Positions 1 through 6,768 of a stretch of DNA of 18,499 nucleotides are shown here, in pieces. The position numbers and the translations under genes are program-made. The stretch lies in the NCBI GenBank assembly GCA_038249175.1, contig JBBRWP010000035.1, positions 1 to 18,499 of the forward strand. Reading direction: 5' to 3'. Each line of letters starts with the position of its first letter. The stretch's first letter is position 1. The notes beneath the pieces were generated by a model. It was not told the DNA's origin, searched no databases, and was given only the letters and a program-made list of their open reading frames with translations. The DNA comes from JAEWSN01 sp038249175 (lineage in GTDB: Bacteria > Bacillota > Clostridia > DSM-8532).

Positions 1-229
1 GTGTGGTTACGAGGGCACCGAGGGATTTGGCATCGTCCCGGATGAAGGTCACCACTTCTCTGTATACTTCGGGGTTGGCATGAATGGGAATATCAATACC
101 TTTGATGACGGCATCCTTCAGACCAAGCACTTTTGCCCATTCAGGAAAAACACGCATAATGGAAGACTGTGTGGTAGTCACACCAATAAAGTATAGGGTA
201 GGTTTGTCGGCTTTAGTGAATGTCAACAT
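1..229 (-). CDS. Shikimate dehydrogenase-like protein, N-terminal part (cut by window edge)
   Basis: The minus strand from 229 is open to the window edge and encodes 76 residues starting MLTFTKADKPTLYFIGVTTT. Visible features are a strand IYFIGVTT-like start, the segment RVFPEWAKVLGL and, near the edge, SLGALVTT, which resembles the substrate-domain end of shikimate-dehydrogenase-fold proteins, where a Thr-rich loop contacts substrate. The ATG at 229 is chosen because AAAGGAG lies 7-8 bases upstream. The family is recalled from Bacillota sugar and cyclitol loci; the NAD(P) domain is outside the window, so substrate and activity cannot be judged. A family II repeat ends 20 bases upstream of the start codon and probably carries, or has displaced, the promoter. 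Confidence 0.7.
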   Translation of the reverse strand, partial: MLTFTKADKPTLYFIGVTTTQSSIMRVFPEWAKVLGLKDAVIKGIDIPIHANPEVYREVVTFIRDDAKSLGALVTT

Positions 230-248
230 TTTTATTTCTCCTTTCTTT

Positions 249-378
249 ATATCACTACAGCGTGAGTTTGAATAATTCATTTTTATGATCCTTTATTTAT
301 GCGGACTTACAACAAGTCAAAATCCTCAAATATGATGCTAGACTTGGCGTAAATATCGAAGTCACGCTGTAGTGATAT
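249..378. mobile_element. Family II MITE-like element, copy A
   Basis: Perfect 17-base terminal inverted repeats (249-265 and 362-378; core CTACAGCGTGA) enclose about 96 bases. A second copy at 16989-17105 aligns over the whole length in the same orientation, including the inner words ATTTTTATGATC and CAAGTCA, and both copies can form a small hairpin around that second word. There is no coding capacity. The core is 118 bp (255-372). No clean target duplication is visible, because the flanks are themselves the inverted ATATCA/TGATAT. It lies between a degraded gene remnant and the start of the shikimate-dehydrogenase-like gene. Confidence 0.75.
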
Positions 379-632
379 CTCCAAAGACAATTCAGACAAG
401 GTCGCCATTCCGGGTTCAGTGTGATAAAAGTTGTGAGGATGTTCGGGTCTGCCAATGTGTTGGTCACGGCAATGTTCTCATCGTCCACTTCGAAGCGGTA
501 TACGCAGCTGACAAGTTTGCCGGACGGATCCTGCACTTTTGAAAGCATGCTCTGTGTCACATAGACATAGCCGTCACGTACGCGCACGCCATTTGGGTGT
601 TCCATGGCCTTGGCGACCGGCACCAAAAACAA
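379..632 (-). pseudogene. SMP-30/gluconolactonase-like fragment
   Basis: The minus strand encodes a recognisable stretch containing HPNGVRVRDGYVYVTQSML and then LADPNILTTFITLNPE, typical of a blade of SMP-30/gluconolactonase/LRE-type beta-propeller enzymes, which hydrolyse sugar lactones or related substrates. Similarity stops after about 65 residues. The frame then runs on without family resemblance to the family II repeat at 378. There is no plausible start codon with a ribosome site, because the upstream side joins directly to a dehydrogenase fragment. Most of the propeller is missing, so this is a remnant left by deletion. The family assignment is by eye and moderate. Confidence 0.55.
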
Positions 633-803
633 CTATACTGCTGTTTTCCTTCATGCCAAAACGCCGCATGGCGCTCAGAACTTCCCGGAACGTAATGATC
701 ATTGTGGCATTGACAGGATCCATGTCGCGCGGAATCTTTTTATCAAAACATTTCCACTGTAATCTGTAATTCCTGCCAGAAAAGCCAATCCCGCTTATAC
801 TTT
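625..803 (-). pseudogene. Medium-chain (zinc-type) dehydrogenase fragment
   Basis: Read on the minus strand from just after the gntR stop codon, one frame gives KKIPRDMDPVNATMIITFRE, then VLSAMRRFGMKENSSIVVFG and AG. This matches the region before and into the Rossmann fold of medium-chain alcohol/polyol dehydrogenases, where an acidic-Pro stretch, a helix and then VVVFGAGxxG are usual. The glycine motif breaks off after GAG and the sequence changes frame into the SMP-30-like fragment. The catalytic zinc domain before it and the NAD domain after it are both absent, and there is no start. It is an internal gene scrap, seen only by reading all three frames. Confidence 0.55.
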
Positions 804-1556
804 CTATCGAACCAGTTCCACTGTGAACTGGTTGCGATCTCCTCGGTATCGGGCTACGGAATATTCAATCGGCACACCATCGGCAAGGTAGGCCGTGGAC
901 CTGACCAGACAAACCGGGGCACCGGTCTTCACACCCAGAAGTCTCGCTTCTTTCGCTGTGGCACCGACTGCTTCAATTTTCCGGACAGCCCGCTCCACCC
1001 GCTTGTTGTATTGCTCTTCCAATGTCTGATAGAGGGATTGGGTGGTAAAATCCGCTGATGCCATGTTTTCTAGTAAATGAAACGGCAACCAGGTTTCAAG
1101 GTAAACCACCGGTTCGCCATCCGCCAAGCGAAGACGGCAGAGATATAATAATGCTGCATTTTCTGCAAGTCCAAGATGCCCATTGACATCGGCGCGACCA
1201 TTTACTTTTTCAAAGGCCAGCACCTTCGTACCCGGCAACAGGCCTTTTTGCTGCATTTCTCTGTTAAAACTATCAAGTCTCTGAAAAAACCCCTCATCAA
1301 TTTTAGGTCGGCAGACAAAAGTCCCCTTGCCTTTCTCCCGGGTCAGGTAGCCTTCGTTCACTAATTCATTGAAGGCCTGGCGAACCGTGGAACGGCTGAT
1401 GCCCAGTTCAGAAACAAAGGTCATTTCTGTCGGCAGACACTCTGACTCACCCAGTTCACCTGAACGGAGTTTATCCAGTAATATCTGCTTAAACTGGTAA
1501 TACAGCGGAACGGGGATGTCTTTATTCAATTGTATGTCGCGCATGTCTATCGGCAA
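804..1556 (-). CDS. GntR/HutC-family transcriptional regulator (UTRA domain)
   Basis: A 250-residue regulator. Residues about 15-85 form the GntR winged helix: PLYYQFKQILLDKLRSGEL, then LPTEMTFVSELGISRSTVRQ with the recognition helix, then the wing GYLTREKGKGTFV. Residues about 95-248 are the UTRA ligand-binding domain, including the usual PVVYLETWLPF and PIEYSVARYRGDR segments. Length is normal for HutC-type regulators, which bind a sugar or sugar phosphate and release DNA. The start is TTG at 1556: AGGGGG lies 8 bases upstream, whereas the first ATG (1544) would be about 20 bases away. It follows the kinase gene on the same strand and probably controls the kinase/GH88 cluster. The effector is unknown. 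Confidence 0.9.
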   Translation of the reverse strand: MPIDMRDIQLNKDIPVPLYYQFKQILLDKLRSGELGESECLPTEMTFVSELGISRSTVRQAFNELVNEGYLTREKGKGTFVCRPKIDEGFFQRLDSFNREMQQKGLLPGTKVLAFEKVNGRADVNGHLGLAENAALLYLCRLRLADGEPVVYLETWLPFHLLENMASADFTTQSLYQTLEEQYNKRVERAVRKIEAVGATAKEARLLGVKTGAPVCLVRSTAYLADGVPIEYSVARYRGDRNQFTVELVR

Positions 1557-1568
1557 AAAGAACGCCCC

Positions 1569-1700
1569 CTAGTGTACTGTCTTGTTGATATATAGTTAAT
1601 ATATGGCTTAATAAAAACTGGTAATGATCGTTCATTATAGTTGGAAATATGAATTACTGATACTATCATTATGTTAAATTTGAACCAGACAATACACTAG
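1569..1700. repeat. Long-spaced inverted repeat upstream of gntR
   Basis: CTAGTGTACTGTCT (1569-1582) is repeated inverted at 1687-1700 with one mismatch. A TATAAT for the minus strand lies between the arms (1634-1639). The arms could be paired operators around the gntR promoter, or the ends of a 132 bp palindromic insertion. The sequence alone does not decide, because no target duplication is seen beyond the self-palindromic CTAG. Confidence 0.45.
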
Positions 1701-1729
1701 CATATGGGAAACATCTTATAAGTAGCAGT

Positions 1730-2719
1730 TTACGCATCCGGATGTGCAGTCAGGAAAGTCAGAACGTCATCCGTCGTTGGTAGTGAAGGAATGGCACCAA
1801 GCTTTGTGGTGGCAAGGGATCCTGCCGCATTCGCAAAGACCAGGATACGCCGGAATGTATCATCCGCGCATAAAGCATCCGGGTCTCCTGCCACCAGTCT
1901 GGCAAAAATCCCTGTAAGGGTGGATGCCACAAAAGCGTCGCCGGCACCGGTTGTTTCCACAACGGTCACATCATCAAAAGTCGGTAAATAACCCGTGCGA
2001 ACACCATCACTGTAGTAGCAGCCTTTTGGTCCCAATGTAACGACGACCAATTTTGGCCCCATGGATAGAATGGCTTCTGCACAAGCTTCCGGGCTTTCAA
2101 CACCCAGAATGACCCCGTATTCTTCATCGCTGATCTTCACAATGTCCGCATAGCGGAAGCCGTCAAGAATTTCACGCCGCGCCGTGTCCATGTCCGGCCA
2201 TAATGTCGGCCGCAGATTCGGGTCGTAAGAAATCAGCAAACCTTTCTCCCGGGCAAATGCAATGGCCTTCAATGTGGCGCTTTTCGACGGTTCAGCCCCT
2301 AGACTGATGGAACCGAAGTGAAAGAAAGTCGCCCCTTCGAAATAGTCAATGCTCAACTCCTCTTGTCTTAGCAGCATGTCTGCGCCGGGATTCCGGTAGA
2401 ACATACAATCCCGCACACCATCGCTTTTCTGTGCCACGAAAGAGAGCGTGGTTCGCGCATCCGGATCCGCCACCAAGAAGCTGGTATCGACAGATATTTC
2501 TTCCAGCACATCCCTAAGATACACCCCAAAGGGGTCGTCACCTACTTTCCCTATAAATCCGGCCTTAAGTCCTAAACGGCTTACCCCGGCTGCCACATTG
2601 GCCGGTGCTCCGCCAGGGGCTTTTTTAAAACCGGAACTACCGGCAAGAGATACGTCTCTATCCGTCGATACAAAGTCAATGAGCAATTCCCCAAGACAAA
2701 TAATGTCTACTTTATTCAT
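1730..2719 (-). CDS. PfkB-family sugar kinase, fructokinase-like
   Basis: A ribokinase-fold kinase of 329 residues that should transfer phosphate from ATP to a ketose or keto-sugar in the cytoplasm. Motifs: the N-terminal CLGELLIDFV strand, the sugar-binding glycine loop GGAPANVA (about 36-43), KVGDDPFG, FHFGSISL and SYDPNLRPTLWP, and the PfkB signature ETTGAGDAF, whose Asp (about 261) is the usual catalytic base. FHFGSISL with the DPNLRP segment resembles ScrK-type fructokinases more than 2-keto-3-deoxygluconate kinases, though GH88 context makes the latter possible. The ATG at 2719 is chosen over one nine codons upstream because GAAGGGCGG precedes it. It lies upstream of gntR on the same strand; a family I element separates it from the GH88 gene. 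Confidence 0.88.
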   Translation of the reverse strand: MNKVDIICLGELLIDFVSTDRDVSLAGSSGFKKAPGGAPANVAAGVSRLGLKAGFIGKVGDDPFGVYLRDVLEEISVDTSFLVADPDARTTLSFVAQKSDGVRDCMFYRNPGADMLLRQEELSIDYFEGATFFHFGSISLGAEPSKSATLKAIAFAREKGLLISYDPNLRPTLWPDMDTARREILDGFRYADIVKISDEEYGVILGVESPEACAEAILSMGPKLVVVTLGPKGCYYSDGVRTGYLPTFDDVTVVETTGAGDAFVASTLTGIFARLVAGDPDALCADDTFRRILVFANAAGSLATTKLGAIPSLPTTDDVLTFLTAHPDA

Positions 2720-2752
2720 GAAAACCGCCCTTCTCTCTATGCGCAATGCGCT

Positions 2753-2780
2753 AGTATCTTTTTATTTACCGTTTCTACAA
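2753..2780 (-). promoter_or_regulatory. Candidate promoter of the kinase gene
   Basis: On the minus strand TTGTAG (2775-2780) and GATACT (2753-2758) are 16 bases apart, about 35 bases before the start codon. A GCGCAATGCGC inverted repeat overlaps the expected transcription start (2741-2751). This would let the kinase be transcribed despite the repeat inserted upstream. Both boxes are only moderate matches. Confidence 0.35.
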
Positions 2781-2812
2781 TGATGTACATATTTCGCTTA
2801 TCTTATAATGAT

Positions 2813-2983
2813 GATTCTGGTGTAAGAACCCCGATTTCGACTCCGCAGGAGGTGAAATCGATTGAAAATGCCCAATTTTAGGCCAATATCGCGGTCTACC
2901 AGTACAATGCGGAGCATTGTACTGCCGATAACGCCGCGATTTGGCATCAAATTGGAGCATTTTCGGGTTTTTACGGTAGAATC
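2813..2983. mobile_element. Family I MITE, copy 1 (171 bp)
   Basis: Starts GATTCTGGTGTAAGAAC and ends with the imperfect inverse GTTTTTACGGTAGAATC. It is flanked by the perfect 6-base target duplication AATGAT (2807-2812 and 2984-2989). Inside are a short hairpin (CGATTTC/GAAATCG) and a long stem in which CCAATTT-GGCCAA-ATCGCGG pairs with its inverse, capped by a 10-bp hairpin CAGTACAATG/CATTGTACTG. Two further copies lie at 4846-4985 and 7247-7417, all in the same orientation. No protein is encoded; open frames through it are accidental. Confidence 0.88.
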
Positions 2984-2989
2984 AATGAT

Positions 2990-3163
2990 ACATTTATGAC
3001 GGCATTCATATGGTGTTTCAGGTCTTGTCACTTCGCGGTCATCTTAAACCTGTATTAAAAGCGAAATTTTCTGGTTCATCCCCATCCACCTCGCAATCAT
3101 CAATCCTGTGTGAATGGGGTTGTCATGCAACAAAGGGTTTCAAGCCCCTCCTTTTATGGGAAA
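2990..3163. other. Non-coding stretch between repeat and GH88 gene
   Basis: This is the rest of the 444-base gap (2720-3163) between the kinase and hydrolase genes. I see no gene. CAGGATTGAT occurs both at the 3' end of the hydrolase gene and again about 65 bases downstream of it, a short direct repeat that may mark an old rearrangement. No convincing terminator is present. Confidence 0.4.
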
Positions 3164-4123
3164 TCAATCCTGCACAAATGCCGCGGCTGCCGTCTCCATC
3201 ATAATGGTGAACGCCTGAGCTTCAGTGGATGTGCCGGATCGGTCGAAGGCGGGTGAACTGCAGGCTCCTTGAATAACACCATATTCGTCTATCTTATGAA
3301 TCGCCGCCTCCCGCATGATATGGGCTTCTTTCAGCCAACGTTCCGACAGGTGACCCCCTGTTACGCTATGATAAATAGCAAAAGCGAGCATTTGCCCGAG
3401 GTTACTTTCAATGAAGGTGTCCGGCTCATCAATCACATCATGGAACAAGCCATCCGCCCGGCGATAAGCCATGCAGCCTGTCAGAATTTCTTCCAGCCAG
3501 GCAGTCAGCTCTGCCTTTTCAGCAGACATTTCCGCTGGCAGCATACATAACACTTCCGCCAATCCTGCCGCTGTCCAGCCGTTACCCCCGCCCCAGAACT
3601 TGTCGCGAATCCAGACTTTCTTACCGTCATCATAAATATGGCGCATCATCTTTTTCTCAGAATCCCACAGCGCTTTTTTGGCACCGCGAAATTGTTTCAT
3701 CGATTCGTTAAAATCCCCGATGGTGGCGAAAGAAGGCGGTGCCATATACGTACAATCCGACCAGAACTGTGGTGCGTCGATGACATGGTAAAGGGTTCCC
3801 TCTGCATCACGAGGTGCCACTTCATAGGCATATCGTTTCATCTCAGACAGTGCTGTTTCCAGTTTTGCATCCCTGGTTTCCTGCAGTGCATAGGCCAGTA
3901 CTGGCATGTGCGCGATAGCATCCGTACTGGCTGTACAATCTTCCACCATGCCAGGGCGTCCGTCTGGACGCTGACGCAAGGCGGCATCTTTTGCAAACAA
4001 AACAGCCATTTCACATTTCCCTGCATGGATGAGTGCTCTGCCGCCAACGGCGTGTTCCCAGCACTGTCGCTGCATGCACAACATGGCGGTAATCGATTTT
4101 TCAATTCTTTCTGTTCGTTTCAT
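3164..4123 (-). CDS. GH88/GH105-family unsaturated glycuronyl hydrolase
   Basis: A 319-residue (alpha/alpha)6-barrel hydrolase that removes the 4,5-unsaturated uronic acid left on oligosaccharides by polysaccharide lyases. Supporting motifs are WSDCTYMAPP (121-130), whose Asp123 matches the catalytic Asp region of YteR/YesR-type enzymes, WGGGNGWTAAGLAEVL (from 177), GHLSERW, and GTSTEAQAF (297-305) near the C-terminus. It is slightly shorter than YteR but nothing seems missing, and no signal peptide is present, so it acts in the cytoplasm on imported sugars. The ATG at 4123 has GGGAGG five bases upstream. Its own candidate promoter and operator lie at 4174-4216. The natural substrate (pectin-, glycosaminoglycan- or xylan-derived) cannot be told. 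Confidence 0.85.
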   Translation of the reverse strand: MKRTERIEKSITAMLCMQRQCWEHAVGGRALIHAGKCEMAVLFAKDAALRQRPDGRPGMVEDCTASTDAIAHMPVLAYALQETRDAKLETALSEMKRYAYEVAPRDAEGTLYHVIDAPQFWSDCTYMAPPSFATIGDFNESMKQFRGAKKALWDSEKKMMRHIYDDGKKVWIRDKFWGGGNGWTAAGLAEVLCMLPAEMSAEKAELTAWLEEILTGCMAYRRADGLFHDVIDEPDTFIESNLGQMLAFAIYHSVTGGHLSERWLKEAHIMREAAIHKIDEYGVIQGACSSPAFDRSGTSTEAQAFTIMMETAAAAFVQD

Positions 4124-4173
4124 CTTGTCCTCCCTGAACCCATAGCGGCTGCCATTATCTTAAGCTATGTCAG

Positions 4174-4216
4174 TATGTCCGTACATAGTATATCACACAA
4201 AACATCTCTAATGTCA
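4174..4216 (-). promoter_or_regulatory. Candidate promoter and operator of the GH88 gene
   Basis: On the minus strand TGACAT (4211-4216) and TATACT (4187-4192) are 18 bases apart. The near-palindrome TATGTCCGTACATA (4174-4187, two mismatched positions) overlaps the -10 box and the likely start site, where a repressor would block polymerase. The nearby GntR protein is the obvious candidate binder, by location only. Confidence 0.4.
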
Positions 4217-4261
4217 GTGTCAAATTGCATGTATTTTTTCAGTAACAAAGTCAAACGAAGG

Positions 4262-4276
4262 TTTGTGTCACACAAA
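4262..4276. promoter_or_regulatory. Perfect 15-base palindrome TTTGTGTCACACAAA
   Basis: Seven bases pair on each side of a central C. A half-site with the same ACACAAA word occurs 70 bases away (4195-4201), inside the GH88 promoter. This geometry suggests a second operator upstream of the GH88 gene; the protein that would bind is not identified. Confidence 0.35.
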
Positions 4277-4317
4277 TTATCCATTGACTGGCGTTTCCAA
4301 TTGACAAGTGTGAATAT

Positions 4318-4356
4318 AAGAGCCCAGCTACCGCATTATTGGGTTGCTGGGCTCTT
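4318..4356 (-). terminator. Stem-loop terminator after the YggT-like gene
   Basis: AAGAGCCCAGC pairs with GCTGGGCTCTT, extended by ACC/GGT across one mismatch, with a loop of about 9 bases. It lies 48 bases beyond the yggT-like stop codon. The tail on the minus strand (CTTATATTC) is only mildly U-rich, so efficiency is uncertain. Confidence 0.55.
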
Positions 4357-4403
4357 GCCCTGATATGGAACGTTTTATTTGCTATCCACAACATTACATC
4401 AAA

Positions 4404-4748
4404 TTAAATCGGATCAGCTTTTGACTTTTTGATGATGATAAACATCTTGACAATTCCCCATGCAACAATTGCATAGACTATCATGCCAATGATAGTGCCT
4501 GGTTCCAATACTGCCTTTGTTTCGATGCCCTGTGTCGTTGCCGAACTAAATATAGAAATAAAAGGAAACAAGAACACCCGGGATACGGCATATATGAAGG
4601 CAACGAACCCGCTCTCTGGATTAGCCCCCATCAGCTTGAAAACCAGTCTGAAAGCAAACAGGACTTCCAGAACACCTAGAATGTAATAAACCACTCTTCT
4701 TGCTGTAAATCTTTCCTCATCTGGTTTTGTAACGATTACTTCATTCAT
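4404..4748 (-). CDS. YggT-family integral membrane protein
   Basis: A 114-residue protein with two membrane segments (about 18-40 and 86-106) and the conserved first-helix pattern VVYYILGVLEVLFAFRLVFK followed by GANPESGFVAFIY, characteristic of the YggT family. Members are small inner-membrane proteins linked in various bacteria to osmotic stress, cell shape or division; the molecular role is unsettled. The ATG at 4748 has AAAGGGAA 8 bases upstream. A stem-loop follows the stop codon. The upstream neighbour on the same strand is a YtxH-like protein, but a family I repeat now separates them, so a former stress operon may have been interrupted. Confidence 0.85.
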   Translation of the reverse strand: MNEVIVTKPDEERFTARRVVYYILGVLEVLFAFRLVFKLMGANPESGFVAFIYAVSRVFLFPFISIFSSATTQGIETKAVLEPGTIIGMIVYAIVAWGIVKMFIIIKKSKADPI

Positions 4749-4845
4749 TTTTCATTCCCTTTCATATGGAAATTGGTATCGTGATCACCTTCGTGAAGGA
4801 TGACTGTATTTTTTTCACATCGTGAGCCTACGATTGTTATCCGAT

Positions 4846-4985
4846 GATTCTGGTGTAAGAACTCCGATTTCGACTCCGCAGGAGGCGAAATCGATTAAAA
4901 ATGCCCAATTTCAGGCCAATATCGCGGTCTGTGCGCCGCGATTTGGCATCAAATTGGAGTGTTTTCGGGTTATTACGGTAGAATC
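4846..4985. mobile_element. Family I MITE, copy 2 (140 bp, internally deleted)
   Basis: Same ends and orientation as copies 1 and 3, but the central hairpin is replaced by four bases, making it 31 bp shorter. The flanks ATCCGAT (4839-4845) and ATCCGGT (4986-4992) look like a target duplication with one change. The right end lies 12 bases from the stop codon of the YtxH-like gene. Confidence 0.85.
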
Positions 4986-4997
4986 ATCCGGTGAATC

Positions 4998-5384
4998 TTA
5001 TTTCATGTCTCGTGAAATGGCGGAAGCCGTTTTGTGAAGCGTCTTCTTTATTTTTTTGTAGCCTGAATGCACATGCTTTTTCACATCATCCATTTTGCCG
5101 TTAAAACGGTCGGTTTCCTGTCTCACATCCGCATTTATTTGTTCCGCCGCATCCTTTAGTTCATTTTTTTTCTGTTCAAACACCTCTTCAATGACTTCAC
5201 CAGGTGTTCGCACCATTTTATTGGATCGTTCTTCTGATTCTTCCTTGTCCTTCGTGAGCAAAATTCCTGCTGCAACGGCAGCAACTGCGGCTATACCAAC
5301 ACCTACTGCAATTTTCAGTCCGTTTCGATCATTCATATCCTCAACTTGTGGTTCTGTATCCAATATTACCTTATCGTTTTTCAT
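4998..5384 (-). CDS. YtxH-like membrane-anchored helical protein
   Basis: A 128-residue protein. After a polar N-terminus, one small-residue-rich membrane helix (about 24-43, GLKIAVGVGIAAVAAVAAG) is followed by a long charged region likely to be helical (EVIEEVFEQKKNELKDAAEQ and beyond) and a very basic C-terminus. This layout matches YtxH/general-stress-type proteins, but there is no catalytic motif and the assignment rests on architecture. The ATG at 5384 is preceded by AAAGGAG at 9 bases spacing. It starts 32 bases after the full-length end of the antitoxin-like gene on the same strand, so the two may be cotranscribed. Confidence 0.7.
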   Translation of the reverse strand: MKNDKVILDTEPQVEDMNDRNGLKIAVGVGIAAVAAVAAGILLTKDKEESEERSNKMVRTPGEVIEEVFEQKKNELKDAAEQINADVRQETDRFNGKMDDVKKHVHSGYKKIKKTLHKTASAISRDMK

Positions 5385-5416
5385 AGTCTATTTCTCCTTT
5401 AATACATTCCTGTCTC

Positions 5417-5698
5417 CTACAGGATGTCATGTTTCAGATTATCAATTGAATAGCGCCTTCTGGCGCCTTCCTTCGGCATGGCAGAGATTATGCCCGCGAT
5501 ATCTTCTGCCTCTAGGTTTTCCAGTTATTCTATGAATACAGATAACCGTTCATATTCGGCGACAGAGAACAGGACTGCATCCGGCCGATTATTCTTCAAT
5601 ATGAAGATTTTCCCGGAATTTTCTGCTTTTTCCCTGCACAATTTGTAATTCTTGATCATGTCAGAATTCGACACGATATCCTTTGTTGAAATATTCAT
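5417..5698 (-). pseudogene. Phd/YefM-family antitoxin gene with an in-frame stop
   Basis: From the ATG at 5698 (ribosome site GGTGGAG) the minus strand encodes 57 residues beginning MNISTKDIVSNSDMIKNYKL, with KIFILKNNRPDAVLFSVAEY, the DNA-binding half of Phd/YefM antitoxins. A TAA then interrupts the frame. Translation continues in the same frame with LENLEAEDIAGIISAMPKEG and RRRYSIDNLKHDI to a TAG at 5417-5419, the typical C-terminal half. Without the TAA the protein would be 93 residues, a normal length. No toxin gene is adjacent. A TTGACA (5754-5759) lies in very AT-rich DNA upstream, with only a weak -10 (CAAACT) at 17 bases. Either a dead orphan antitoxin or a shortened DNA-binding form. 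Confidence 0.75.
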
Positions 5699-5940
5699 GA
5701 GTACTCCACCCTTTTTATTGTACTAACACTAGTTTGCGCTTAGTTGAATAAATTGTCAAGGTATTTATAAAATAATTGTTAGAATAATTATTTAAAATTT
5801 AATATAAATTATTATTATACTAATAGTATATTAGCTTTGGATGAGACTATTTGATATACATAATACCCCAATCAACCCCCTGTTCGCCAGGCATTCTGCC
5901 GTTCACGGTCATCACGATTATTGATCATTTTCATGAAATC

Positions 5941-6284
5941 TCAATTATCACATTTTCTCCTTAAAATATAAGTTATTATCGTACAAACAACTGAGATGTA
6001 CAATTGAATTGGTAAAAAGAATACCAACCAATAAATTGTTGTTGTATCTTTCTGCGCACCTAATGATTCCAGTGTAATAACTCGAACACCGGAATCACCT
6101 AATATATCTTGAGCAATATATGGAAAAAAGAATACTGTCACTGCCATAAATATACTTATCGATAATATTGGTAAAACCCATATTTTTTTGGAAGCGAATC
6201 TGTAAAAAAAATACTCAGGATAATTGGAATAACAAAAAGACATAGTATTTCATAAATCAGCTGTTTTCCTTCGAAAAACGGCAT
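5941..6284 (-). pseudogene. Small membrane protein interrupted by a frameshift at an A8/T8 run
   Basis: The start is ATG 6284 (GAGGA six bases upstream, 19 bases after the acetyltransferase stop). The first frame gives MPFFEGKQLIYEILCLFVIP plus IILSIFF and ends at 6156 after an unlike tail. A second frame, open from 6243 to 5941, continues naturally as YRFASKKIWVLPILSISIF, two more hydrophobic segments and the end RRKCDN. Adding one base to the eight-T run (plus-strand A8, 6204-6211) joins them into a 114-residue protein with three membrane segments. I do not recognise the family. It may be a recent pseudogene, a slippage-controlled gene or a sequencing error. Confidence 0.6.
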
Positions 6285-6303
6285 AGTAAATCCTCGCACT
6301 CCT

Positions 6304-6768
6304 TCACCCTTTAAACCGCAGCAAATACAGCGTTTCTCCGCTGGAATGCATACCCATCCTTTCATAACCACAACGCTCATACAGACCTTGTCCCCGCAAA
6401 TTTGCTACATGTGTTGTCAAGAGGATGCCACCCATACCCTGCGTTTTTACATAATCGGATGCCGTTTGCATCAGTTGCCTGCCGAGATGTTTCCCCTTTA
6501 AATCCTCAGCCACCCCAATGCCCAGCCAGGGAATCATCTTGTCCAAATCCCAAAGGAACACATAGCCCACCATTCTGCCCTCATACAAAGCCATCCAACG
6601 GATGACATGTGTGTCTTTTCCATCGAAAAAACCGAGCGCGTTGCCGCTGTTGCCGTCGGCTCTGTCAAAGAATGCCCGTGATTCACCACCCATTTGCTGA
6701 AAAAACGCTTCTACTAACAGACGGTCATTTTGCTCGAAACATCGGATTGTGATTCCTTCAATATTCAT
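6304..6768 (-). CDS. GNAT-family N-acetyltransferase
   Basis: A 154-residue acetyl-CoA-dependent acetyltransferase. The fold is visible as the beta strands MVGYVFLWDL and WLGIGVAEDL, the acetyl-CoA pyrophosphate loop KGKHLGRQL (about 91-99, a variant of the R/Q-x-x-G-x-G/A motif), then GGILLTTHVANLRGQGLYER followed by CGYERMG, the usual motif B with its Tyr. The substrate is not predictable. The start at 6768 is preferred because GGGGAGGA lies 7 bases upstream; an in-frame ATG 17 codons earlier has no ribosome site. It is probably cotranscribed with the frameshifted membrane protein gene downstream. Confidence 0.82.
   Translation of the reverse strand: MNIEGITIRCFEQNDRLLVEAFFQQMGGESRAFFDRADGNSGNALGFFDGKDTHVIRWMALYEGRMVGYVFLWDLDKMIPWLGIGVAEDLKGKHLGRQLMQTASDYVKTQGMGGILLTTHVANLRGQGLYERCGYERMGMHSSGETLYLLRFKG

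Noticed and set aside
2775..3031. Minus-strand open frames running through family I copy 1 (and a similar one through copy 3, 6972-7394)
   Set aside because: The encoded peptides match each other only because they read the same non-coding repeat. They have no ribosome site and no conserved start.
3638..4363. A long plus-strand frame (241 codons) opposite the GH88 gene
   Set aside because: It is antisense to a well-supported hydrolase, with Cys/His-rich composition typical of a shadow frame, and runs on into the terminator hairpin.
5872..5934. A 20-codon minus-strand frame beginning MKMINNRDDRERQNAWRTGG
   Set aside because: It starts 7 bases after the frameshifted membrane gene's stop but has no good ribosome site and no recognisable family.
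5699..5940. AT-rich stretch as an origin or att site
   Set aside because: It is simply AT-rich DNA upstream of the antitoxin gene, with no iterons, DnaA-box cluster or flanking integrase.
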